Positions 36,121 through 46,385 of a stretch of DNA of 64,000 nt are shown piece by piece. The position numbers and the translations under genes were made by a program. Position 1 is the first letter of the stretch. Every line of letters starts with the position of its first letter. Under the pieces are notes generated by a model. That model searched no databases. It was not told the origin of the DNA and worked only from the letters and a program-made list of their open reading frames with translations. The stretch lies in assembly GCF_963678635.1 (NCBI RefSeq), contig NC_087062.1:54696473-54760472 (forward strand), in the 5' to 3' direction. Source of the DNA: Symsagittifera roscoffensis (Eukaryota; Xenacoelomorpha; Acoela; Convolutidae).

Positions 36121-37282
36121 ATATTATGAATAAAAAAATTTAAAAACTAACAAATACGAACTAAAACTAACCATTCTTTATAAAATGTTTTTAAATCACG
36201 ATCATCTACAAACAGAAAAACCAAATAAAAATTTCTTCTCCGAAGTAGTAAACTGATGTATAAATTCTTTTCCCCAATGTATAAAAACTAAATACAAGAA
36301 AACGATTTAATAATTTCAATCCACACAAAGCAGTAAATTTGAAATTTTCAGTAGAAAATTCATACAAATGCAAGCAGTACTAACCTTTTGAAAACAAAAT
36401 TCAGTCGCACACAAATTCTATCCACACTCGCACAGCTCGCCCACGACGAATTGTTCAAAATAACGATTTCCAGTTTTAACTTTCACTAACAACAACTCAA
36501 ACTAGTAATAACAAGTTTCAAACTTTTTTTAACCCGGTTGGAAAGGCATTATATAAAAATCCCAACTAACCAACGCAGCTTACTAAACACCATAAACCAC
36601 AAACTAACAGTATGACTAAGAAAAGAAAACCCACGGTACCCAAACCGGATTAAACCAGCATAAAGAACTAGATAATTTATTCTTCTGAAGACTACCGACA
36701 AGTCTAAAAAAGAAAGAATAAAACACCAAAAAGTCGAAAGACAAACCCAAACCAAACAATTTGATTTTCGAGAAATCAAAACACAACCAAAACAACAAAA
36801 GGAAAAACCAGTAACAAACACAACATAAAAGGTTCACACAGAACAGGACCCCATAAAAAACCAGCATGAAATCATACCCTCACTCCCGCCCTAACCCACC
36901 AGAAGAGGACGTCCTGAGCATGCTTTTTAGCCGGCCTAACCCACCGTGCTAGAAAACCACGCTCTGTGACCCACTCCCTATTTTTGACAAGAGCTACTGA
37001 AGTGTGAGTCACTCTTTAAAAGTAACAGAACTAAATTAAAAGCTTTTGTGATAAGAACTAATAACAAATCATAACTAAAAAGAAAACTAACTAAAAATTT
37101 ATTTATGTAAATTATATAATGCAGTAATATAGAGCATACACAATCACGAAGACGAGGATCAAGAAAGTAAGACGACCCCATCACATTCAACCCACAAAAT
37201 GGCTAAACACAACTGATATGCCGCCCACAACCACAAGTAAAAGGATTTGAAGTACGACTTGACATCGAAGTAAAGGAATTCA
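36121..37282 (+). other. 3' non-coding region of element A with conserved GC-richer block
   Basis: No supported ORF. A block at about 36880-37012 (GAGCATGCTTTTTAGCC..., CCACTCCCTATTTTTGACAAGAG) is clearly related to 62250-62380 in element C and to 49265-49390 (minus) in element B, and is GC-richer than its surroundings. Position after the last large ORF suggests a cis-acting RNA element. Confidence 0.5.
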
Positions 37283-37480
37283 TTGAATCAGACCAATGAC
37301 CACCTCGATGCTCAAGTATACCTACAGATCCGAGTTACAAGGCATTGCCTCCAAACTAGAGCTTCACGCCATTCCCTAACAAGATCGAAACACAGTTCTC
37401 CACGCCGAACAAGAACAAACGATCATAACAAACCATTTGGAAATCAGATTGATTTTGTTGGCGATCACAGTCATTGCTGA
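37283..37480 (+). CDS. Possible ORF5 of element A, small basic protein
   Basis: 65 codons rich in Arg, Thr, Ser and His (TRHCLQTRASRHSLTRSKHS), without a known domain. Element B (48619-48882, minus) and element C (62783-63040) have alignable ORFs at the same place just before the LTR. The open frame in all three and the similar composition make a small gene possible, but conservation of the nucleotide sequence for other reasons would give the same picture. Confidence 0.3.
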   Translation: MNQTNDHLDAQVYLQIRVTRHCLQTRASRHSLTRSKHSSPRRTRTNDHNKPFGNQIDFVGDHSHC

Positions 37481-37595
37481 ATGACAGAATGACATCTACG
37501 ATTCCAGCTTCGTGGAGCTTCTTCCTCCAAGAACGGAATAGAAATGATGCTCGCGAAATACAAACGACTATCATCCATCCTCCATTACAGATAGA

Positions 37596-37628
37596 AGTTA
37601 AAGAGAAAAAAACTCTGTAAACCCCGGA
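37596..37628 (+). other. Polypurine tract region before 3' LTR
   Basis: GAAGTTAAAGAGAAAAAAAC lies about 15-30 bases upstream of the 3' LTR. Plus-strand priming tracts of LTR elements sit here, although usually directly next to the LTR, so the exact primer is uncertain. Element B has a comparable A/G-rich segment. Confidence 0.35.
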
Positions 37629-38010
37629 TGGGTGGAACCAGATCCAAACTATAATTTATTATTGGTTATAATTTAGATATTTTATCCCCATAAAATTTTA
37701 AAGACTAACCAATCACACTCCATCAAACTAACAACCCACCTATTTGTAAGTGCTGAAATTACTTGTAATTTCAGCACCAGGGCGATTTGAATTTAACTTA
37801 CAACCTAGTTGCTTTCTCCAAGAGACCGGCTCGTAACGAAACCAGTATACTCTAGATCTATTGAGACTAAGAGATATAAGAGTAAGATTAAGATTGGTAT
37901 TAGACTAAGAAGTTGCACGAATCTATCCGGCCAAAAATAAGATAGCGTGACGAGCAGACGGTGTACCCTATCTGAAATTACTCTATGAGTTGACCTCCCA
38001 TCTTAACTCA
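37629..38010 (+). repeat. 3' LTR of element A
   Basis: Begins TGGGTGGAACC and ends CTTAACTCA. It matches the 5' LTR at about 95 percent by eye, and carries a roughly 20-bp segment missing from the 5' copy. The palindrome is at 37750-37777. Confidence 0.92.
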
Positions 38011-38474
38011 ATTAACAATTTATTCTTTTTGAAATTCTGATTATTATCAATTTGAAAACTAATGTTTATCTGTTTACTTAACTTTGATGTGGATGTTTCT
38101 TTTTTTTTACTTTGAATAACAGAACATTTTTGGGACCATAATTCTAAACTAGCTTTTTGATGGGACTGTACTTCTTAACGTATACCAAAACTAACTTCAC
38201 GGAGAAAACAGTAGTTCAGAGGGAAAAAAGTTACCTATGGTCCGAAGGCTGATTTAGAAATGCCAGTTGCTGGCAGAATAGCTTTTTCAAAAATTAAAGA
38301 TTTTTTGAGATAGAGATCAGCTTAATTAGTTCGTTCGTTTATGATCACACGGGCCAATCTTTTTAAAAACATCAAAACAACACGTTAATTACTTAAGTAC
38401 GTATCACTAATCACGATAGAAACAGAAACATTGAACATTCAAATAGTATTGATAAATAGGCTAAATCGGATATG
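38011..38474. other. Host flank of element A, no gene seen
   Basis: AT-rich, no coding frame. It contains TTTTTGATGGGACTGTA at about 38155-38171, which recurs at 44703-44719. The reverse complement, starting TACAGTCCCATCAAAAA, could be the tip of a Tc1-like inverted repeat. Confidence 0.4.
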
Positions 38475-38978
38475 CTTAGTGTTTTGGGAGAGCTCTGAAT
38501 TCTGATTGGCTAATTAAATTTCGACGATTTGCTCCAACTTCCTAAAAACCCCTTTGTTGACATGTTTTTTTCTCAAAAATTTGCCTGCGGCGCACAACAT
38601 TTTGTCAGCGTGAGGTCTTTAAATTGATTTGGAGACCTCACAAAATCTATTTGCTCGACCTAAAAAAATACCTTTTTTAAATCTGCCCCCCCCCCCATTG
38701 AGAAGAATGCGAAGAAAACTTATGCGAAGAAAAAAATTTTTTAAATAGCTCCGAACTTTTTTTTCCAATGTGTTCTTGTCAACTTATGAAAAAATTTGTC
38801 AAGTTCATAAGCCCTGGATACTCTGTTTGTAACAAAAAAGAAGACCTCCAATTTCAAGGATGCAAAAAGCAGAGAGGTAATCCGTCATGCCTGAGACAAG
38901 AAACAAGTAGCCGAAAGGAACAAATTGCCGAAAGTCATGTTAGCCAATCAGAATTCAGAGTTCTCCAAAAACACAAAG
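38475..38978. mobile_element. MITE-like element with 38-bp terminal inverted repeats
   Basis: The left arm 38475-38512 (CTTAGTGTTTTGGGAGAG... to ...TCTGATTGGCTA) is the inverted complement of 38941-38978 with about four mismatches. The 430-bp interior has a short ORF (38768-38992) with no domain. Short, non-coding and TIR-bounded means a non-autonomous DNA transposon is likely. No clear target-site duplication was identified. Confidence 0.6.
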
Positions 38979-39398
38979 AAGACCCCATTTAGACCAAAAA
39001 ATTACTGCAGAGGAAAACGTATAAATGTTGAGCTAAAACACCGTGTTTTGGATATTGGGCTAGAACAGCGTATTTTGGAGTTTTTGATATAGTGTTAAGT
39101 AGCTTGAAAACTGCCATTTGGTTTTTCGGGAATGGAAAAACACACACAATTGGTTGATAAGAAGTTAAAGAAGCGTGGATAAATTTTTCCTTAAAAATAT
39201 TCGAATGGGCGCGATAGTATTGCTGATTTTTAGATGTTTAATTAGATCAACCAGACAAGAAGCTCTCTTGGAGCACTTTCAATAAGGGTAGAGCACTATC
39301 TGATTAATGCATTCGCGATACTTCGTCACTGACAACGTTAGCATCAAGAAAATCATAATTTGCCGAACAGATTGCGTCAAGAGTTGCGTAATATTTAG
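38979..39398. other. Downstream flank of the receptor gene
   Basis: No independent gene is visible. On the minus strand the frame of the receptor gene stays open for about 37 further codons after its TAA, which could be 3'UTR or chance. Confidence 0.4.
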
Positions 39399-40592
39399 TT
39401 ATGTAACCATGGAACAAACGCTTTCGTTGAGCATTATGGTACCATTGATTGCGTCGGTTAGGAAATCGTCCATCGCTTTGAGACTCACTCCGTGAATTGA
39501 CGAAATGAGCTGGATGATTTTACAGTATCGTAGTGGTTGAGTCGGATAATAGCTCTTCACATAAGAGCATAGAGTTCTCATTACTCTATTTTGGATGCCA
39601 GTTGCTATTTTTTGGCTGCTGTTCTGTATGCTGTCGCGCCGTGCAAAGGTCAGAAGTATGGCCTGGAGCAGGGAGATTTCAACTATGTCCAAACCAATTG
39701 ATTTAATATGTCGGATAAAGAATAAGGTCATAGCAAAAAGATCCATGTCCAGGCCGATTCGCTGACCCTCCTCCTTAGATATTAACCTCCCGATGGTGAA
39801 GCGTATTTTCTCGTCATGCGGAGCAGAGCGCCATGCAAGTCTAAGAATAAGGATGTCCAGGAAACATTTCTTCAGAATGGTTTTCTGGTCATCTTGTGGA
39901 ATTTGGGCAAAGTCTGGAACTTTTTGAGCCCATTGAGTTACGTAATTTTGCTCATCGAAACCCGACAGATACAGAACCGCTTTTTCATGATTGACAGAAG
40001 ATGGTATCTCGCCGTCTGCTATATCTGGCATGGGATGGTCTTCCGGAATCTTATCAGCTTCAATTCCTGTGAGATCTTCAATCAATTGCAAGTCATCGGC
40101 ACTCAGTGCATTCTCATTTAAGTTTTTTTCCGAGAGGTCTGAATCTTCTGGACTTTCTGAACATTTAGAGCCAGTGAAAGGGGTTGAATCTGAATCTGGC
40201 GTTTTGGTTTTTTTTTCGTCATTGTGTCTGTACTTAGTCAAATTATTTTTACTCATTCCCACTTCGAGACATAGATCGTATCTGCATTTCTGACAGTCGT
40301 TTCTGGTTTTTTTCTCAATCAGACATCTTTTTTCACCATTCACTATCCGTATCGGAGGTTTCTGTGCTCTGGTCAATAGTTGCTTGCACTTGGAAGTAGG
40401 TTTGCGTTTGATAGACCTTTTGAAGAAGGCTTTGCATCCCTCGCAAGACAATGCGCCATAGTGCTTTCCGGAAGCTAAGTCCCCACACACTTTACAAAGG
40501 GGAGGTTCCGCTTTCCGAAAATCTTCACCACAGTAAATTTTCTCGTCCTGCTCGAACTCAGTTTCCAATTCGAATGTGTCGTCCGGCTCCAT
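39399..40592 (-). CDS. Nuclear hormone receptor (NR), intronless ORF
   Basis: A 397-residue ligand-type transcription factor. The first DNA-binding zinc finger uses C33, C36, C50 and C53, with P-box EGCKA in GALSCEGCKAFFKRS, so nuclear DNA binding is expected. The second finger uses C69, C90, C100 and C103. The spacing C69-C90 is 20 residues instead of the usual five, so the D-box loop has a 15-residue insertion, ending before NDCQKCRYDLCLEVGM. An acidic/Ser hinge (about 120-185) precedes a ligand-binding domain with the NR signature VPDFAQIPQDDQKTIL and LDILILRLAWRS, then PTQPLRYCKIIQLIS and HGVSLKAMDDFL. The protein stops at SVCSMVT without a recognisable AF-2 helix. Single exon in this window. 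Subfamily uncertain; P-box and KHYGALSC resemble NR2/NR3-type receptors. Confidence 0.92.
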   Translation of the reverse strand: MEPDDTFELETEFEQDEKIYCGEDFRKAEPPLCKVCGDLASGKHYGALSCEGCKAFFKRSIKRKPTSKCKQLLTRAQKPPIRIVNGEKRCLIEKKTRNDCQKCRYDLCLEVGMSKNNLTKYRHNDEKKTKTPDSDSTPFTGSKCSESPEDSDLSEKNLNENALSADDLQLIEDLTGIEADKIPEDHPMPDIADGEIPSSVNHEKAVLYLSGFDEQNYVTQWAQKVPDFAQIPQDDQKTILKKCFLDILILRLAWRSAPHDEKIRFTIGRLISKEEGQRIGLDMDLFAMTLFFIRHIKSIGLDIVEISLLQAILLTFARRDSIQNSSQKIATGIQNRVMRTLCSYVKSYYPTQPLRYCKIIQLISSIHGVSLKAMDDFLTDAINGTIMLNESVCSMVT

Positions 40593-40640
40593 TTTAAGCT
40601 AACTGAACAGTTTCATTCAAGTTTTATACTACTGAGATTT
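40593..40640 (-). promoter_or_regulatory. Possible core promoter or 5' leader of the receptor gene
   Basis: On the minus strand TATAAAAC begins 36 bases before the ATG (40621-40628), and the sequence TTCAG lies 14 bases before the ATG. A TATA box this close would give almost no 5'UTR, so either the leader is extremely short, the AT match is chance, or TTCAG is an acceptor for an upstream or trans-spliced leader. Confidence 0.25.
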
Positions 40641-43040
40641 GCCAAATTTAAACATTAATTTTCATGACAGAAAAAAGTTTTTTGAAGATTTTTTTAGTTA
40701 ACCATTCAAAGTATGTATTTAAAAAAAAAAAGTTTATTTGAAATTTACAAAATTAAAATTGAATTGTACGCAGTCAATAGACCACTGAAAATCGGTTTGT
40801 AATCGAATGGTTATAATGAAATACAGACCGACCTTGTTAGGACTCTAGCCGTGGCACTTCAGTTGCTAGAGGGATACTGCTTGGCAGATGTAGCTTGGAG
40901 AGACTGACGTTAGGAGGTACCAATAAGTTGCTATGAAGTGATTATTCTAATTACGTAGTTTGATTCAGTTTTGCTGATAGATTAGTTGGCTCTCTTTTTA
41001 ATATAATGACGCGATCAAATGAATCAAGCCAGAAATTGATTGTAAGTTTTCTTTCTCTTGTAGTTTTGAGGTCGACTAAGTTCACAGATTTATTCAAAAA
41101 TTTCCAACTGTCAATGAAGCACACACCTTTTTTGCTTAAGTTTATGAGCGTGTTTAAAGATACCTTCTCATTCGTATACAGTCAATTTTTAAAAATGGGT
41201 TGAGATCTCCATTTAAAACTGAGAAGGCAGTCAATTTATTAAAAAGCAATTCAATAGCGGGCTCATATATCCAACGCACAAATGAGTTTTCGTTATGTGC
41301 AAAAAAGAAATTAAAAATTGGGATAAAATAGTCTGGTTAAATTGTGGAGCAGAAATTAGCTAGAAAAATCAAAAAAGCCCTGCTGATTAGAAACGAACCG
41401 GAAACACAGTGAAGTATCGCAGTACTGTACCACACTCCAATGAAAACAGCACAACAGAATAAAGCGTAAAACGGAAAAAGAATTAGAGGTGAAATTAAAC
41501 GTTTCTTTAATCCGAAAATATTGAAAAGCAACAGAAATTTATCTTTCAATATTTTTTGGGATACATAAAGAGGAAGGAATGTAAATGACGTTTTTCCGTG
41601 ACTGCTCCAACTAAAAGTTTCAGTTTGGGCAGCCAAGCGATAAAAAAAAGTCCACAGAGAAATGGCTGATAAAACAAGTTAAATAGTTCAGGTTTCTCAT
41701 CCAAGTATATTTGAGGCTGAATGTTGTTGTGAAACAGAAATAATAATTAGGGCAAACATTCAATAAGAACCTTTTAGCTGACAAATAAATACCATTCGAA
41801 TGTTTTATTTCAAACAGTAGCTTTTCCTTAAAGTTCTGTAAACAAAAAAATAATCAAATCTTTGTATGTTATTCTGTTTTTTGAAAAAAAAGGAGCATAT
41901 ACTAAAAAGTGCACACTTTTCTAGGGAAAACAGATAACAGAAACTAAAATTTGGCTGCGGGTTTTAGACATTTGCATAGTTTTCTATGAACGATCGAAAA
42001 AGTATAAATCGAAAAAGTACAATTGGAAATCGAAACCGAAAAATCGAAAAATTATAAATTTGAGAGATGGAAATAGGATGTTAGTAACTGTATGCTGTCG
42101 TTGAATGTTGAAGGAGTCATCTCAAGTTGGCTACGTCACTGTGTTAAAAGCTAAGAGACACTTGAGCGGGTTGATGGTTTGGGGTTTTATTAAACTGATG
42201 CGGCGGGTATAGATTGCAAAGGATTGGGTGGGTTGTGTACATCTCTATGGGATGCGGTAAGTAACCGTCTCTCAATTGTGACTAAAAATCTAATCTTTCA
42301 ACTGTTTGCGTATTTGAACGCTTTACCTCAGATTTAAAACTAAAGTCTAAATTAAGAAAGTACTTCTTAAATTAGAAGGAAAAACGGTAGCCGTGCTTTT
42401 TAAATAGACACCCGACTCGAGAGGAAGGGAAACGAGAGAAACGTGACAAAAGATAAACATTGATTGACATTTGTTTTGATTTCAGATAAAATCAAAACAA
42501 AAACTGTTCAGACAAAAAACAGTGTTTATTTCTGCGTTCCTATTGATATGTTTTTTTTTGGTTTGTGGGAAGATCTTGGTGATATTACGCTGCGAGCTTT
42601 AAGAGCGCTTGTCGAATACTGTTAGCGTTGGAAGAAGGTAAAATTGGTATCAAAAAAATTTATCACAGAGCCAAAGGGTGGACGGAGGGAAAAGCGGCCT
42701 CCCCAACTTCGCCAAATCCGCCCCGTTGGTTCATCCTTGGTATCTCCTAGACATTCCCTTCCACTCTATTGAGAACAGGGGGATTGTAGTTTTCTTAATC
42801 TGTGCTGTGGTCGTTAAAACCAATCAGAAAGCAAAAAATGTGTATTTCCCAGCAAACCTAAAGCAAAAAAGCACTAACTATTTCAAGCATTTGAAACAAC
42901 AATGAACTTAAAGCAACGGAACAGTTGACACTATACCTGCACTGATAAAAATAACATACGATAGTTTTAGTATGAAAAAAGTATGAAGACTTAAATGAGA
43001 TCGATTTTAGGATGAAAAAAATACGAAAGTTAAATAACAA
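40641..43040. other. Intergenic region, only weak ORFs
   Basis: The best candidate is a minus-strand frame at 41337-41636 (99 codons) with two hydrophobic stretches (LILFPFYALFCCAVFIGVWY and SFLISRAFLIFLANF). It could be a fragment of a multi-pass receptor, but no family motif is present. Short plus frames at 41006-41203 and 42678-42905 have no support. Confidence 0.35.
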
Positions 43041-44430
43041 TGATTAAGATTGATCTGGATCAGTTTTAAATCAACTTAAATTGATCTAAAATCCCAGCTA
43101 TGAAAAATCCATCCCAATTGATTTTAAATCGATTTAAGTCCAATTTTTTAGTTTTTAACTGTTCTTGTTTTAAGGGAGGTTAAATAAGATTTAAATCAAT
43201 TTAAATAAGTTTTTAAGGCAAATTTCATCGTTTCCAAGTTTGCGTTGCATTTATTTATTGCCCATCATTTTTAATTTACGTCCATAGCGTATGGTAGCAT
43301 AATAAACAAGATTAAACAATTTTTTTAAATATCGATAACATTTTATGTTTTCCTTGCATATTTTGAGCTCAAATTTGATTTATATTGACCATTTTCTTGA
43401 TTTGTTACATAGATTTTATCCCAATATCTGATTTACAATGGTAGTTTTTGATGATTCATTGCAATTTTTTGTGCTCAAAACTTCATACATTGCGACTTTT
43501 TTCTTGATTTGTTATTTGGAATGTTGCCCATAATCTGAATTTATGAATGATTTTTTTAATGAGTAATTTCATATTTTTCAGCTCAAAGTCTGATTATAGT
43601 TTTTTAAAGCTAAAAAATCTGGCACGTGTGTTTTTTTATTTAAAAAAACAAGAATGAAATATTTCAATTATTTTTTTTAAATAGCATGCTTTTTTCCCTC
43701 GTGTTAGCAAAAAAATGAATGGTTTTTTCTCTTTGTCACCCCCTGCAAAATGTTACAAGTAAAAGTTTTGTTAACTTTGTTCGATTGTTATGAAAATTGA
43801 CATATCATCTAATTTGGTTATGACAAACATATTTGGTCTTCATAATTAACCTTGTAAAACCACTCGTTACACCATAAAATTCATGTTGTGTGAGGTGGAG
43901 GAAGGAAAAAGAGCCAAATTGAGTTTAATAAGTCAAAAATTCCATCCAAATCAACTTAAATTGATTATTTAGACGCTTAACTTGATCCAAAGTGTTCAAG
44001 AAAAATCGAGTTAGATCAATTTTAATTGGTTTTAAGTGAGTTTTTGATGGATTTAAGTGTGATTCGGATGGATATTACTTAAAGTAGGTAAAAGTCGATT
44101 TTTTACTATGAGTAGGTAAATCTATCCAAATCGATTTAAATCGAAACTTTAGACACTTAAATCGATCCAAAGGTTTCAGAAAAGATCGATTTTAATCGAT
44201 TTAAAACGGATTTAAGTGAGATTCTTATAGATTTAAGTGAGATTCGGATTGATATTAGTTGGTCGGTAAATCCATCCAAATCGATTTTTTGGACACTTAT
44301 ATCGGTCCAAAACTTTCGAGAAAGGTCAATCTAATTCAATTTAGAGTACTTTTAAGTTCGCAAAATGTACATTGTTAATCAATTTGGATGATTTAAAATC
44401 TATTTAAAAACAAAATAAATCGATCCGAAA
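43041..44430. repeat. Degenerate repeat built on ATCGATTTAAATCGAT-like motifs
   Basis: The words GATCGATTTTAA, AATCGATTTAAAT and GGATTTAAGTGAG recur throughout. Clearer units begin with CCATCCAAATC at 43942, about 44122 and 44272 (spacing 150-180 bp) and continue through 'gacacttaa.tcgatccaaa', '.ttcgagaaa.gtcga' and 'ggatttaagtgagattcgga'. Non-coding, self-complementary and probably a decayed satellite or transposon end cluster. Confidence 0.5.
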
Positions 44431-46255
44431 TCATTTTTGTGAGTGAGGGTAAGTTTTGTAAAGGAAAATAAAGAGAAAAAAAGATAGAAGCAGTTATCGA
44501 GATGAGTGACAGTTTTAGCTACAGTAACTCACGGGTAGAGATCGTTATGCCAGCAGATACAACAACTCCTTTTATCAAGTTGTCGATCAAATAATTTATT
44601 TAAACACTTTGAACTTTTTGTTGATCAAGTTTTAAGTGTGAAAATTTGAGTCGTATATAACATTAATGGTGTACGGCAAATCAGACGACAGATCTTAACC
44701 GTTTTTTGATGGGACTGTAAGACGACGCTACACGCATTTCGCCCATTGTAATTAACCCACTGTGAGAATTAAGAACCGCTTAACTTCGAACAGCACATGT
44801 TAAATGATTTAACGTTCATTTGCCGTCTTAATGTCATGCCGCTTTATTTTCCTGTCGTCTCATTTACCTAGCACCGCAATTATTACGACCAATTAGTTTG
44901 GCTCAATTCAATTGGGAATAGTTTTCAGAGCGAGTTATAAGACAACGCAATAATTTTTCGCAATACACTTTCAGTATGTAAGACGAGCAATTTAGATAGC
45001 CTAGCTCGTTTCAGAGCGAAAAAAGATTCCGGTTAGTTTAGTATGGTGTAGTTTAGTATGGATTTTTCTGTGAACACGAAGATTTAGAGAGCGATCCCTC
45101 CACTTATCAATTGTTCTTTTGGAAATTGGTCTGATTTTTAAAAACCACCCCAAGCATATATGTTCCTCGATATCTTCGAAAGTCGGAACGAAAAAATCGG
45201 GAAGCGTATTGCAAAAACTGCGCCCGTGGAACTCCTTTTGCGGATCTGGTGATCTTTAGTGCTCACTTGAAAACTATTCAGATCACGACCAATTCAAATT
45301 ATTAGTACAAACTGGATAGGTTTTTCCAAATTTGAGCATGGTCTCGTCAGCACTGTCTGACCTATAATTGTTTGCTTGCAAGAAGTAACTGAAATATGTA
45401 GTTGAAACTGAAAATGACAAAAAAAAGTTTCTTAAATGTCTCTTAAAAAAAGAAACCACTAAGAGTTTAAATGATTTCAGTTGAGCTACAATTAATTGAT
45501 TCACGCGTTTTTTTTCTGCATACAACAAAATAGTTAAAAGGTGGCCAGTCCGTAGTTTCAAACTTGCATCTCATCACATTGTCGATTTTCTGAAAAAAAG
45601 ATGAGCGAACAACTTGTTATCAAAATTATCGTAAAAAGTATCTGCATATTTTCGATTGCCGCGAAAAAGATCTGCAGTTTTTTTTTGAGCGTGACAGATA
45701 ATTTACATTTTCAATCGTGCTGTCGTCGACACTGTCTGATATAAATCAATAATTGATGATCTGCTAGTAAGGTTGACTTCCAATGCCTCGATTCACAGCC
45801 ATATTTTTAAAAGATAATCTTAAAAAAATCTATAGCTAAAAATCAAAAGAAGTTTGCAAAAAAGTTTGCACTTCTTCTCAAGTGCGTCTAGTGAAGATTT
45901 TATGGAGAATCCATCAGCTCATCTGGATTGACGTAATTGTGTAAAAAAAGTGAGTTAAAAACCTAATTTTTATCTTGTGCTTAACCTTTGCTTGTATTTA
46001 TTTCTTTCAATTTATGTTCTCATTTTATGTAAATTGTTTTTTTTTGCTATTTCGAGAGATTAAGGTATAAGTAGTCAATCAAAACTTGAAGATAGCCGCC
46101 TATCACAAAGAAAGTAAAAAAAGTTGAAGCTTTCTGGGGGCAAGCGCCTAGCGGGATGTCTGTATGTATGCGTAGCTAAGATCGCTTCCTTCTTCCACGA
46201 ACGCTACTGGATTGTCTTCACGTGTAAAGCTGATTTTTCCCAAAACAATTGTATC
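44431..46255. other. Intergenic region, no gene identified
   Basis: No frame has a recognisable domain. TTTTTGATGGGACTGTA recurs at about 44703. A minus frame at 45283-45561 (92 codons) is unsupported. Confidence 0.4.
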
Positions 46256-46385
46256 TTTAAAGATCTTGCAAAAAATTTTTTTTGCAAGATCTTGCAAGAA
46301 TCTTGCAAGATCTTTTGAAGAGATTTATCCTCTTGAAATGAATGTTGCAAGATTCTTGCGAGATCTTGCAAGATCTTGCAAGATA
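46256..46385. repeat. Palindromic TTGCAAGATC cluster
   Basis: The motif TTGCAAGATCTTGCAA and variants occur repeatedly in two inverted blocks (46259-46314 and 46343-46384) around a 28-bp spacer, so the whole can fold into a long hairpin or into several small ones. ORFs across it encode ILQ/CKILQ repeats in both strands, as expected for a translated repeat rather than a gene. Confidence 0.65.

Larger units (their letters stand above)
8342..38010 (+). mobile_element. Composite env-bearing Ty3/gypsy-like LTR element A
   Basis: Two direct LTRs (8342-8704 and 37629-38010) enclose 29 kb of gag-pro-pol-env-ORF4 material on the plus strand. A TGG primer-binding site follows the 5' LTR and a purine-rich tract precedes the 3' LTR. 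The domain order protease, RT, RNase H, integrase with a GPY module is that of Ty3/gypsy. The element is several times longer than a normal one because pol and env segments are repeated internally without LTRs between them: pol1, env1, env2, env3, pol2, envN4, pol3, env5. Many nonsense codons and frameshifts make it non-autonomous. No target-site duplication is seen (CTGCC before, ATTAA after). Confidence 0.9.

Noticed and set aside
40839-40930. tRNA-like looking stretch
   Set aside because: No acceptor stem or T-loop consensus can be paired.
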